Below, piece by piece: positions 33,326-42,649 of a stretch of 54,420 nucleotides of DNA. Position 1 is the first letter of the stretch; each line of letters begins with the position of its first letter. This DNA is from Chitinasiproducens palmae (lineage in GTDB: Bacteria > Pseudomonadota > Gammaproteobacteria > Burkholderiales > Burkholderiaceae). Below the pieces are notes generated by a model. That model did not search any database. It worked only from the letters and a program-made list of their open reading frames with translations, and was not told the origin of the DNA. The stretch is taken from the NCBI RefSeq assembly GCF_900095735.1, contig NZ_FNLO01000018.1, positions 41,678 to 96,097 on the forward strand, given 5' to 3'. The position numbers and the translations under genes were made by a program.

Positions 33326-33832
33326 ATGAACTTATTGCGCCCCGGCGCCGACGAACGTGCATCGACCAAGACGCACAAGCTGCGCGCCGCCGCATACGGC
33401 GCGTTCGTGTTCACCTTTGCCGGTCCGCTGATCGCGGCAGTGCTATGCCCGGCGCTGATGTTCGGCGTTTGGGTCAGTGAAGGCACGCCAGCGCGAGAGC
33501 TGGTTGGCGTATGTCTCGGCATGGTGCCGTTGCTCTACTTCGGCAGCTTCATGCTGCTCTATTTCATTCCCGCGCTCGTCAGCGGTGCGCTGGTAGGACT
33601 GATCGCGTCACGCTGGTCCCGCCATGCGACCGCGTGGAGCAGCGTTGCAATCGGTGTGTGCGCTGCAACGGTCCATTCGGAACTCCGCACCACGCTGCTC
33701 GGCATGGCGGAGCCTGACAGTCCGATCGCCGGCATCGACGTGATCGCCTTGATCAACGTACCGGTTCCTGCCTGGCTGCTTGCGTGGTGGCTGCATGGAC
33801 GGCTGCATGCACGGCTGCAGCGTTCGGCGTGA
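33326..33832 (+). CDS. hypothetical membrane protein, about 4 TM segments
   Basis: A 168-residue protein I do not recognise. After a short basic N-terminus it has hydrophobic segments at about residues 25-48 (GAFVFTFAGPLIAAVL), 60-90 (VPLLYFGSFMLLYFIPALVS), 98-115 and 140-158 (VIALINVPVPAWLLAWWLHG). This hydrophobic pattern and the conventional codon use support a real inner-membrane protein although no ribosome site is visible before the ATG. It stands alone between two long non-coding stretches. Confidence 0.6.
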   Translation: MNLLRPGADERASTKTHKLRAAAYGAFVFTFAGPLIAAVLCPALMFGVWVSEGTPARELVGVCLGMVPLLYFGSFMLLYFIPALVSGALVGLIASRWSRHATAWSSVAIGVCAATVHSELRTTLLGMAEPDSPIAGIDVIALINVPVPAWLLAWWLHGRLHARLQRSA

Positions 33833-35120
33833 ATCGCACGCCGTATCGTTGCCGTCGTTCGCGATGACGAGACCCTGGCGCCTACGGTCCGCGCTCATGA
33901 AACCGATCGACGTCGATGGTTCGGGTGCAGTGAAAAGGAAAGGGAAGTTGAAGGCAGGCCGGGCGGCGCCGTAAGAAGCGAACCGATGCGCGTTCCCGCC
34001 GGCCCAGCGGTGCGGTTGCGTCAGAGCGGGCAGCATAGCGAGACAACGCATGCGACGTCGAGGCTGCCGAAGCCGTGACGCCATTGGCCGCTCTGGCTGG
34101 CGGCGGCCATGTGACCACGTCGAATGCGGCAACCAAGCGACCTGGGCGAGCAATCGACGAGCGAAGAATTGATCGTGAGGCAGTGAACACGCGCCTTCTC
34201 GCTGGCCTTCATTGCGGCACTCGCCGCGTAGGGCTCGGCGCGATCAGCTGCGCCGCAGCCAACCGCACCGTTGGCGGCGGCGAGCGTGGCTCTGCCGCCG
34301 CCCCCCTTGTGCGATAGTGGCGCCGAGCGCGACGGACTGACTACCGCAGCTCTGGCGGGAATCGTCGCTGCTGGCGACCGCGCTGGTGTTACGTGTACTG
34401 GCGAAGCCGCGTTTTAATGAACGGGTCAGGGCCAGACAAGTTCTTGGCAGGAAGCGCGAAGTCGCGCGCGGCGCCGAGCTTTCGGCGTTCTTGGTGTACC
34501 CGCCGACTGCCGCTCGGCAGCAGCGAACGGATGGGACTTTCCCGGCAATGTGCCTGCCTTGCCTCCGAAAAGGCCATGCGCTTGTCGTTCCCAGAAACGG
34601 CTCTCGGCGGGTGGCTTGCGCACCGGCTAGCGAGCGGCAGTCGTGGCGCACCTCGCCCAGGCTAGCAAGCTCGACGCGCTCGACTGCTACGCATGCATGC
34701 TGGCTCTGCTTCAGCGACTGCCGACACACCTGACGGCGGGCATCGACCATTTGATGCGCTATCACCGGGTGCTGTTCAACATTCACGACCGAGGGCAATC
34801 GGTCGACTTCCAGACCCGTCCGTCTGCTTCATGCCGATTGCCGCTATCGATCAATTTGCTATAGTGACGACGTCGAAAATGGTGGACCGGTTTCGGTGAG
34901 CCCCGGTCAGCTCCATGCCAGCCAGGCATCGAGCCTCAATCCAACCCGAAAGGGTCGCGGACCACGACAGAAAGCGAACGCGCGTCGTTTTCTGTTCGAT
35001 GGGGAACCCCAGCAACTGCTGGCGCCAGAGTCCCTTCCTGGGGACTTGCCGTGGTCGACAGATACCTCGTGCGTTCACGCCCGCGTTCAAAACGCGTTCT
35101 TCGTTTGCGTCGAGGTGAAC
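33833..35120. other. 1.29-kb stretch without a supportable gene
   Basis: Several ORFs of 60-180 codons overlap on both strands (for example 34244-34798 minus and 34386-34733 plus) but none has recognisable domains, and no frame dominates. It may hold decayed genes. A promoter for the downstream monooxygenase lies near its right end. Confidence 0.4.
34838..34865 (+). promoter_or_regulatory. sigma70-like promoter upstream of the FAD monooxygenase
   Basis: TTGCCG (34838-34843), 16-bp spacer, TATAGT (34860-34865). It would give a leader of about 250 bases before the ATG at 35121. Sequence match only. Confidence 0.35.
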
Positions 35121-36686
35121 ATGCAATACACTCCCGTTCTTGTCGTCGGTGGCAGCCTGGTTGGCTTGTCTGCCTCCCTTTTCCTGTCGTGGCGAGGTGT
35201 CCCGAACATCGTCATCGAGAAGCACGAAGGCAGCGCCTTGCATCCGCGCGCCATGGGCTTCACTGAACGCACGATGGAGTATTTTGCCGCCGTCGGTCTG
35301 GGCGAAAGAATCCCGCAAGTCGTTCCGGGCACGCGCCTGCGCCGGGCGACCGTCGAGAGCCTGACAGGCGACTGGATTCGAGAAACTGAATGGACGCCAG
35401 GCAGTGGTGCTCCGATCCCGAACGATCGGGTCACGCCTCACACCGGCGCCGCCGTACCCCAGGACACACTTGAGCCCATCCTTCGCGCCCGTGCCATTGA
35501 ACTGGGCTCGCAACTGGCCCAAGGCACGGAACTGATATCGTTCGAGCAGGACGCGGATGGCGTATCGGTGCTCGTCCGTAACCGCGGCAACGGTGAAGTT
35601 CGCGCGATTCGCGCCGCGTACCTGGTGGCCGCCGACGGCGCAGCCAGCGGCATCCGCGAAGGCCTTGGCATCGCACGCGAGGGGGTGGGCTACCTGCGAA
35701 CGGTGGACAGCGTTCTGTTCCGCTGCCCGGGAGCGGACCGGTTCCTCGAACACGGTATCCAGCAGTTCGAAATTGAGCAAGCTGGGGTGCGCGCCTTCCT
35801 GACCAGTTACGGCGACGGGCGCTGGGTGCTCATGCGCACGGATGAACAAGACCTTGACGAGCGACAGCTGGTCCCTTTCATCCGCGCGTGCCTGGGCGAC
35901 GACCTCGGCTTTGAAATCATCACGACGGGGCGCTGGGAGATGGCCGGTCGCATCGCCGCGAAGTACAGCGACGGCCGGGTATTTCTTGCGGGCGACGCCG
36001 CCCATCAGTTGCCGCCGACGCGAGGCGGCTTCGGCGCCAACACCGGCATCGACGACGCGTGGAACCTGGCCTGGAAGCTGGCGATGGTCGTCGACGGGGC
36101 ATCATTGCCAACGCTGCTGGAGACCTACGACGCGGAACGGCGTCCGATAGGGTGGCTACGCCACCAGCAGACCTTTGCACGACCCGACTACGCGAAATGG
36201 CTAAAGGGTCCGATGGCCCCTCAAACCCTGCTTGGCGACATTGCCATGGAACTCGGTCAACTGCACCGCTCGGCGGCGGTGATCGGTGCTGCCGACGACT
36301 TGCCTCCCGCGGCACATCCGAGCGAGTGGGGCGGCCAGCCCGGCGTGCGCGCACCGTATTTGGAGATGACGACTCCAGCCGGCAGTCTCTCCACACTCGA
36401 TTTGGTAGGCAGGCAGTTCACGCTCTTCGCCGAGGGTTCGAGGTGGATCGAAGCCGCGGCTCGCGTCAGTGCATCGTCAGGTGTGCCACTCGTCGCTGTG
36501 CATCTCGGGAAGGACGTGCATGTGAACCGCGAAGAGGTCCGTCGCAAATTCGGCATCACGTCCGCCGGAGCATCGCTCGTGCGACCCGACGGCATTGTCG
36601 GGTGGCGCTCGGGCAGCGGCGAGCCTGATGCGGAGGCGGCGCTGGGTGCCGCGCTACGCGACATAGCATTCCTGCGACATGCGTAG
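35121..36686 (+). CDS. FAD-dependent aromatic-type monooxygenase (class A)
   Basis: A 521-residue PHBH-fold hydroxylase of the TfdB/polyketide-hydroxylase type. The FAD motif VLVVGGSLVGLSASLFLSWR opens the protein, the DG-like segment AAYLVAADGAASGIRE lies near residue 175, and the GD motif region FLAGDAAHQLPPTRGGFG is near residue 290. A thioredoxin-like C-terminal domain follows. The ATG at 35121 has GAGGTGA just upstream; the frame is open from 34896, but that extension is not family-like. It stands alone, without ring-cleavage genes nearby, so the phenolic or polyketide substrate is unknown. Confidence 0.9.
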   Translation: MQYTPVLVVGGSLVGLSASLFLSWRGVPNIVIEKHEGSALHPRAMGFTERTMEYFAAVGLGERIPQVVPGTRLRRATVESLTGDWIRETEWTPGSGAPIPNDRVTPHTGAAVPQDTLEPILRARAIELGSQLAQGTELISFEQDADGVSVLVRNRGNGEVRAIRAAYLVAADGAASGIREGLGIAREGVGYLRTVDSVLFRCPGADRFLEHGIQQFEIEQAGVRAFLTSYGDGRWVLMRTDEQDLDERQLVPFIRACLGDDLGFEIITTGRWEMAGRIAAKYSDGRVFLAGDAAHQLPPTRGGFGANTGIDDAWNLAWKLAMVVDGASLPTLLETYDAERRPIGWLRHQQTFARPDYAKWLKGPMAPQTLLGDIAMELGQLHRSAAVIGAADDLPPAAHPSEWGGQPGVRAPYLEMTTPAGSLSTLDLVGRQFTLFAEGSRWIEAAARVSASSGVPLVAVHLGKDVHVNREEVRRKFGITSAGASLVRPDGIVGWRSGSGEPDAEAALGAALRDIAFLRHA

Positions 36687-37257
36687 GCGCCTTTTTGTCT
36701 CGCGCTCCAATGGCATGGCACTGAGGCAAGACGTATCGCGCGGACACCTGCGCATCGTTCGTCGATGGCGAACGCCGTGCAGTCCGCTCATCCGATGCAG
36801 CCGACTCGCGTGAACGCGTGCTCGACGACGTGGCAGTCAGCTTAAGTGGTCGGCTTGCGTGTTCGCTTGCAGCTTGCGCCCATGCCCACGACCACGACCA
36901 CGGCTTGCGCCGTCGCAACTGGTGCCGACATATGCGTCTGGTCGCTGCCAATGAGGCGGGTTCCAGGCCTGCGCGTGCTCGATACGAATTGACGCGTTGA
37001 AGTCGACGGACCAATCCATCTGGGCGGCAGCTGGGTGACGGATATGTTGCTCGCCGACGTGTTTGCAGAGTGGCTGACCATGCGGCGTGGCAGCAGGGTC
37101 GCGTTAACAGCAGCCGGTCGAAGCGCGATGCCGGAGATGGTCGGCGTAGAGAGGGAGAGGGCTGCAAAGCTGTCGACCAGCGGACGCTTTCTGCCCGGTG
37201 TAATCCCCTCCAGGGTGCAGCAGGCCACCGTTTGCGGACACGCCAGGTTTCGCGGAA
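36687..37257. other. 571-bp stretch without a supportable gene
   Basis: Only short ORFs without family features occur between the monooxygenase and the tRNA terminator. I see no clear repeats or promoter. Confidence 0.4.
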
Positions 37258-37293
37258 ATGAAAAAGGGGCTACGCGTATGCGTAGCCCCTTAG
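37258..37293 (-). terminator. Rho-independent terminator of tRNA-Met
   Basis: AAGGGGCTACGC and GCGTAGCCCCTT form a perfect 12-bp stem with a 4-base loop. Read on the minus strand it is followed by a run of five Ts. It lies 7 bases or so beyond the tRNA 3' end. Confidence 0.9.
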
Positions 37294-37299
37294 TAATGC

Positions 37300-37376
<77 letters not shown>

Positions 37377-37523
37377 AAGAAGAGGAAGTATATGGAGGTG
37401 TCAGTGGCGTGTCAAGCGCTGCGTCGATATGAAGTTTGATTCTTATGTCACCCTGACACCGATGGCGCGCTCCCCGCACGCCCACTGTCTTTGCCGCACC
37501 TCCTTCAGTGGGCGAGCGATTCT

Positions 37524-37566
37524 CCGGGCCGAGCACCATTCCAGGAGCGGATGGTGCTCGGCCCGG
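37524..37566. terminator. 16-bp perfect hairpin after the MHS transporter
   Basis: CCGGGCCGAGCACCAT (37524-37539) and its exact complement (37551-37566) flank an 11-base loop, 8 bp beyond the transporter stop at 37574 on the minus strand. No T-tract follows, so it may act as a weak or Rho-assisted terminator or as an mRNA 3'-end stabiliser. Confidence 0.6.
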
Positions 37567-37573
37567 TCGAGCA

Positions 37574-39232
37574 TCAGTCGTTTTCGTAGATGTCGACGTC
37601 CTTGGTTTCCTTGATGAACAGCATCCCGATCACGAAGGTGATTACCGCGATCACGATCGGATACCACAAGCCCGAATAGATGTTCCCTTTGGCCGCGACG
37701 ATTGCGAACGCGGTGGCGGGCAGGAAGCCGCCGAACCAGCCGTTGCCGATGTGGTACGGAAGCGACATCGACGAGTAGCGGATACGGGTTGGGAACATCT
37801 CGACAAGCATCGCGGCGATTGGACCGTAGACCATGGCTACGTAAATCACCAGGATCGCCAGGATGATTACGGTCATCGGCTTGTTCATCTGCGCCGGATC
37901 GGCCTTGCCCGGATAGCCGACGGATTTCAGGCGGGCGCCGAGGTCCTTCTCGAACGTCGCCACGTCGTCCTTCGCCGTCGCGCCAGTGCCTGACGGGGCG
38001 GTCAACGACTCGGTGCCCACGGCGATGGAGGTCGGCGAGCCGGCGGCACCAGCGACGTTCTCATAGTTCAGGCCCGCCTTCGAGAGGTAGCTTTTCGCGA
38101 TGTCGCACGACGAGGTGAACTTCGAGGTGCCTACCGGATTGAACTGGAACGAGCAGGTCGACGGGTCCGCGGTGACGGTGATCGGCGCGCGTTGCTGGGC
38201 GGCTTCGAGTGCCGGGTTTGCGTAGTGGGTGAGCGCCTTGAACAGCGGGAAGTAGGTGAGCGCGGCGATCAGGCAGCCGGCCATGATGATCGGCTTGCGG
38301 CCGATGCGGTCCGACAGTCCGCCGAAGATGACGAAGAACGGCGTGCCGATCAGCAGGCCAAGCGCGATCAGGATGTTGGCAAGATTGCCGTCCACCTTGA
38401 GCGTCTGCGTCAGGAAGAACAACGCATAGAACTGGCCGGTGTACCACACCACTGCCTGGCCTGCGGTCAGGCCGACCAGCGCGAGGATCACGACCTTCAG
38501 GTTCTTCCATTCGCCGAACGCTTCCTTGATCGGCGCCTTCGACCCCTTGCCTTCGGCCTTCATCTTCTGGAAGGCCGGCGACTCGTTGAGTTGCATCCGG
38601 ATCCAGACCGAGACGGCCAGCAGCAGGATCGACACCAGGAACGGCACGCGCCAGCCCCAGGTCGCGAATGCTTCTTCGCCGATCGAAACGCGCACGCCGA
38701 GAATCACCAGCAGCGACATGAACAGCCCGAGCGTTGCCGTCGTCTGAATCCACGACGTGTAGAAGCCGCGGCGGTGGGCCGGTGCGTGCTCGGCGACGTA
38801 GGTGGCGGCGCCGCCGTATTCGCCGCCGAGCGCCAGGCCTTGCAGCAGCCGCATTGCGATGAAGATGACCGGTGCGGCCATGCCCATCGTTGCGTAGCCG
38901 GGCAGCAGACCAACGACGAAGGTCGACGCGCCCATGATCAGGATCGTCACCAGGAACGTGTACTTGCGTCCGACGAGGTCGCCCAGCCGGCCGAACACGA
39001 TCGCACCGAACGGTCGCACTGCGAAGCCGGCCGCAAAGCTCAGCAGTGTGAAGATGAAGCCGGCGGTCGGATTCACTCCGGAGAAGAAGGATTTGCTGAT
39101 GAAGGCTGCCAGCGAGCCGGCGAGATAGAAGTCGTACCACTCGAACACCGTGCCGAGCGACGACGCGAAGATGACGCGCTTTTCCGCGTTCGTCATCGGC
39201 GCGTGTGCGGTCGGGCTGCTCACCGTTGCCAT
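37574..39232 (-). CDS. MHS family MFS transporter with large inserted loop
   Basis: A 552-residue metabolite:H+ symporter: SSLGTVFEWYDFYLAGSLAA, VFGRLGDLVGRKYTFLV, LLQGLALGGEYGGAATYVAE. Between the seventh and later TM segments there is an inserted hydrophilic loop of about 100 residues with two Cys (TCSFQFNPVG and SSCDIAKSYL). This makes it longer than the roughly 440-residue MHS proteins elsewhere in the window; I recall similar 552-residue proteins in Burkholderia. CTGGAGACACAAC precedes the ATG at 39232. Ligand unknown. Confidence 0.92.
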   Translation of the reverse strand: MATVSSPTAHAPMTNAEKRVIFASSLGTVFEWYDFYLAGSLAAFISKSFFSGVNPTAGFIFTLLSFAAGFAVRPFGAIVFGRLGDLVGRKYTFLVTILIMGASTFVVGLLPGYATMGMAAPVIFIAMRLLQGLALGGEYGGAATYVAEHAPAHRRGFYTSWIQTTATLGLFMSLLVILGVRVSIGEEAFATWGWRVPFLVSILLLAVSVWIRMQLNESPAFQKMKAEGKGSKAPIKEAFGEWKNLKVVILALVGLTAGQAVVWYTGQFYALFFLTQTLKVDGNLANILIALGLLIGTPFFVIFGGLSDRIGRKPIIMAGCLIAALTYFPLFKALTHYANPALEAAQQRAPITVTADPSTCSFQFNPVGTSKFTSSCDIAKSYLSKAGLNYENVAGAAGSPTSIAVGTESLTAPSGTGATAKDDVATFEKDLGARLKSVGYPGKADPAQMNKPMTVIILAILVIYVAMVYGPIAAMLVEMFPTRIRYSSMSLPYHIGNGWFGGFLPATAFAIVAAKGNIYSGLWYPIVIAVITFVIGMLFIKETKDVDIYEND

Positions 39233-40168
39233 GTTGTGTCTCCAGCTGTTCGAATAATGTGCCGTTGCCGTGCGACAGTCGCGGCGCAAGCGCTCCGGTG
39301 CCCTGTTGCGTCGAGCACTGTGAGGGCATTATTCGTCCGGAAACTTACCGAAGCCTGACGCGGGGAAGCAGGCGATACAGCGCTCCATGCATGCTTACGC
39401 GTTCTGTCATGCTTGCTGAAATCTCCGAAAATATTCATAATTATCAATCAATTAGGATTGTCGCCGGGCTGAAGTGTAAGTCGGCACCGCGTTCGTTACG
39501 CGCGTATCTTGCTCAGGTGTTTCCCTGTCCTGACTAACCCGGATGCGATCCTTTCCGACAGTCTGACGGCTGAAATCTGGCCGTTCGCTGGTGCGATTCG
39601 CGCGATTGCAGTTGCTGACCCAGCCGGGTGTGTCGGCGCGCCGAGCGGTGCGAACGCATCGCCGTACCGGTCCAATTCAACGCATGTTGCCAAGCCCCGC
39701 AGCGACCGGCCGAGTGCCCCGTGCGAACACCGTAGAGCGCCGATTGCCGACGGTGTTGCCAGAGTGTGTTGTGAGACGGATTGCTGATGCGGGCGGTGAG
39801 GCGGGCTCTGTGAGGCGGACTGTGGAGCGGACTGTGAAGCGGACTGTGGAGCGGGCTGTGGAGCGGGCTGCGAATCGCGTTGCGAATACGGTTGCGAAGC
39901 GGCTGGCATCGGGGCTACTGAGCGGGCCGCGCGGGGCGTACTGTCGCGACGCGAAGCAAAGCTCGATGGCCGATCGCGTCCACAACAATCGTCTTCACCG
40001 GTCAAGGCAGCGCGCACTCGGCAATGTGGGCAAAGATGCGAACCGGAGCGGAAGATAAAACGGGTGAGCGAAGGCAGCAACACGTGCGGGATGTTGTGGC
40101 CAGGCGTTGTGGCCCGGAGCCAAGGAAGGAGCGCCGCTGCCCTACATTCGTCCTGTGGGCAGACCACG
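39233..40168. other. 936-bp gap between MHS transporter and histidine kinase
   Basis: An AT-rich patch at about 39421-39460 may be the promoter of the transporter. The rest holds a 12-bp tandem repeat (39815-39874) and no supportable gene. The 223-codon minus-strand ORF at 39496-40167 is low-complexity (Ser/Gln/Pro repeats from the DNA repeat) and unconvincing. Confidence 0.45.
39815..39874. repeat. 12-bp tandem repeat, about five copies
   Basis: Unit GCGGACTGTGGA with one or two changes per copy: two copies perfect, one ending GAA, then GCGGGCTGTGGA and GCGGGCTGCGAA. Confidence 0.88.
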
Positions 40169-41890
40169 TCAGGCTGCGTCGATGAGGCTGGAAGGAGGCT
40201 CGTACAGGGGCAGCGTCACTTGCATGCGTGTGCCGGCCATCGTTTCGTCGGCGGCGCCGCCTATAGCGAGTCGTCCGCCATGAGATTCGGCAATTTCCTT
40301 GACGATCGCGAGGCCGAGGCCGCTGCCTTCGCCGCCATGCCCGAGGATGCGATAGAACCTTTCGACGACCCGCTCCCGCAACTCGACCGGTATGCCGGGG
40401 CCGGTGTCTTCGACTTGCAGCAGTGCTTGTCCGCCAACCGCGTGCACGCTGACCGTGATACGGCCGCCAGCGGGCGTGTACCGAATGGCATTGTCGATCA
40501 GATTGCCGGTCATCTCGCCGAGCAAGACGGCCTGGCCTTCGATCTGAACGGCTGTCTCGTCTGCTTCGAAACCGATATCCATTGATTTCGCGAGTGCCGG
40601 CGGGACCCATTCATGAACCACCATGCGTACCAGCGCAACGAGGTCCAGGCGCTCCGGCGCTTGCGCGCTGCGGTACTCGGCGCGAGCCAGCGACAGCAAT
40701 TGGGTAACGAGGCGGGCGGCATGTTCCGAACTGGCGGCGATCTGCGACAGGGAATGGTGAACTTCGGTGGGCGAAGACTGAGACAGCGCCAGTTCGGCCT
40801 GCATGCGCAGACCGGCCAGTGGCGTCTTCATCTGGTGCGCCGCCTGTGCGATGAAACGTTTTTGCGCGGCGTTGTTCGCTTCCAGCCGACTGAGCAAATC
40901 GTTGAACGAGGCCAGCAATGGCGCGATCTCGTGGGGCGCCTGCTCGGTGGACAGTTGCGAGAGGTCGTCCGGACGACGCCCGCGCAGATTGCCGCGCAAC
41001 GCATGCAATGGTGCCAGACCGCGTGAGAGGCCGAACCACACGAGCACGATTGCTAGCGGCAGGATCAGGAACTGCGGCAGGATCACGCCCTTGATGATGT
41101 CGTTTGCAAGCGAAGCGCGCGCCCGTGTCGGCTCCGCCAGTTGTATCCAGCGCCGCTCCCCCGTGCGGCTATCCTCGACGGACAGGGTCGCGGTGCGCAT
41201 TTCTTCGCCGGCAATCGTGACATCCTGCAGTTGCACCGCCGGCCGGATGGGCGAGGGTGTGCGCGCCGTCGTGCGACGCGATGCGGACGCCGACGCCGAT
41301 GCCGATGCCGATTTGGTCGCCGTTTCTCTCTCGATCGCTGTCCCGATCGCCGTCGAAGCGTCGGAGAGGCCGCCGAACGTCTCGTCGGCGCGCCCGGTCA
41401 GGATCGCGACTCGGGTTGGCGCGCTGAGCCTCGCATCGCCGGCGAGCGTGACGCCGTCGGTAGTGCCGATGCGATACAGCGTCCGGTCGTTCTCCGTGCC
41501 CTGGATCGCTTCCAGTGTCGACGGCGAAAGCAGCAACGGCGTATCGCTATCGGCTCGTTGCACCGCGTGGGCCAACACGCGGGCCCGTGCCTCAAGCGCA
41601 TTGTCGAACGGCGTGTTCGCGATCGACTTCGCAATCAGATACGTGACCGCTATGCTCAGCGGCCATAGCAATAACAGCGGCGCCAGGAGCCAATCGAGGA
41701 TTTCGCCGAACAGCGAATGGGAGCCCGCGTCACGTGCATCCCCAGCTCGCGTGCCCGCGGCTTGCAAGTCCGGGACGGGCGCCGCGGAGCCGATGCCGCG
41801 CGCGTGCAGGGTGCGGCTCGGCTCGACTGCATCGTCATGGCTTTGCGCGCGCTTCGGACTGCCGCGCAGGTCTGGATTCGCCGTATGCAA
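40169..41890 (-). CDS. two-component sensor histidine kinase (TctE-like)
   Basis: A 573-residue kinase. TM1 is at about residues 66-88 (LLAPLLLLWPLSIAVTYLIA), a periplasmic sensor domain follows, and TM2 is at about 268-290. The HisKA motif AHQMKTPLAGLRMQ has phospho-His at about 352, and the ATPase boxes are NLIDNAIRYTPAGG, VEDTGPGIP and GSGLGLAIVKEIAESHGG. The LFGEILDWLLAPLLLLWP start resembles TctE kinases that sense tricarboxylates. The periplasmic domain holds an (Ser-Ala)n stretch from a 6-bp repeat. The TTG start at 41890 is uncertain. The gene lies 30 bp after the response regulator. Confidence 0.9.
   Translation of the reverse strand: MHTANPDLRGSPKRAQSHDDAVEPSRTLHARGIGSAAPVPDLQAAGTRAGDARDAGSHSLFGEILDWLLAPLLLLWPLSIAVTYLIAKSIANTPFDNALEARARVLAHAVQRADSDTPLLLSPSTLEAIQGTENDRTLYRIGTTDGVTLAGDARLSAPTRVAILTGRADETFGGLSDASTAIGTAIERETATKSASASASASASRRTTARTPSPIRPAVQLQDVTIAGEEMRTATLSVEDSRTGERRWIQLAEPTRARASLANDIIKGVILPQFLILPLAIVLVWFGLSRGLAPLHALRGNLRGRRPDDLSQLSTEQAPHEIAPLLASFNDLLSRLEANNAAQKRFIAQAAHQMKTPLAGLRMQAELALSQSSPTEVHHSLSQIAASSEHAARLVTQLLSLARAEYRSAQAPERLDLVALVRMVVHEWVPPALAKSMDIGFEADETAVQIEGQAVLLGEMTGNLIDNAIRYTPAGGRITVSVHAVGGQALLQVEDTGPGIPVELRERVVERFYRILGHGGEGSGLGLAIVKEIAESHGGRLAIGGAADETMAGTRMQVTLPLYEPPSSLIDAA
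41283..41312. repeat. 6-bp microsatellite inside the kinase gene
   Basis: Five units of GCSGAY type (GACGCC/GATGCC) encode alternating Ser-Ala on the minus strand, at about residues 194-204 of the kinase. Because the unit is 6 bp, copy changes would keep the frame. Confidence 0.8.
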
Positions 41891-41920
41891 GGCCGCTTGC
41901 CCGTTGCTGTCCGCCGCGCC

Positions 41921-42649
41921 TCAGTGAGCCGCGAGCGCGGATGACCGCTGCGGCAGCGTGTCGGTTGCGGCGGCGCCCCGGCTCGGCGCTTTCTCAAGGC
42001 AATACCCCAGGCCGCGAACGGTCGAGATCCGAATGCCACTCGCCTCGATTTTCTTGCGCAGTCGATGCACGTAGACCTCGATCGCGTTGGTACTGACTTC
42101 CTCGCCCCACTCGCACAGATGGTCGACCAGTTGCTCCTTCGAAACCAATCGACCCGCGCGTTGCAACAGGACCTCCAGCAGGCCGAGTTCACGCGCTGAC
42201 AATTCCACGACGCGTCCGTCGATGCTGGCCAGCCGACCGATCTGGTCGAAGCTGAGTCCGCCGTGCTGGATGACGGTTGGTCCGCCGCCGGCACCGCGCC
42301 GGGTCAGCGCGCGAATGCGCGCCTGCAGCTCCGACAAGGCGAAAGGCTTGGCCATATAGTCGTCGGCGCCGAGGTCGAGGCCCCGAACGCGTGCGTCGAC
42401 GCTGTCCGCCGCGGTCAGTATCAATACCGGCACGGCCGATTGCCGGGCACGCAACCGTCGCAATACGTCGAGACCGCTCAGCCGCGGCAGGCCGAGGTCG
42501 AGAATCAACAAATCGTAGTCGTGTAGCGACAGTGCATTGTCCGCGTCGCTGCCGCTGGTCACATGGTCCACCGCATAACCTGCATGCCGCAGCGAGCGGA
42601 TCAGGCCATCGGCGAGGACGCTGTCGTCTTCCGCAATCAGGATACGCAT
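41921..42649 (-). CDS. OmpR/TctD-like response regulator
   Basis: A 242-residue regulator. The receiver domain reads MRILIAEDDSVLADGLIRS, with phospho-acceptor Asp51 in LLILDLGLPRLSG and the conserved Lys in MAKPFALSEL. The C-terminal winged helix is OmpR-type (SARELGLLEVLLQRAGRLVS, STVRGLGYCLEKA). The ATG at 42649 starts a normal receiver; the open frame beyond to 42817 is ignored. It forms an operon with the kinase gene. The MHS transporter further downstream is a plausible target, as in TctDE systems, but there is a 936-bp gap. Confidence 0.92.
   Translation of the reverse strand: MRILIAEDDSVLADGLIRSLRHAGYAVDHVTSGSDADNALSLHDYDLLILDLGLPRLSGLDVLRRLRARQSAVPVLILTAADSVDARVRGLDLGADDYMAKPFALSELQARIRALTRRGAGGGPTVIQHGGLSFDQIGRLASIDGRVVELSARELGLLEVLLQRAGRLVSKEQLVDHLCEWGEEVSTNAIEVYVHRLRKKIEASGIRISTVRGLGYCLEKAPSRGAAATDTLPQRSSALAAH

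Noticed and set aside
34244-34798. Transposase remnant in the gene-poor stretch
   Set aside because: No catalytic motif, terminal inverted repeats or target duplication could be found.
39496-40167. 223-codon minus-strand ORF after the histidine kinase
   Set aside because: Its centre is the translated 12-bp repeat and the rest has no family features or ribosome site.
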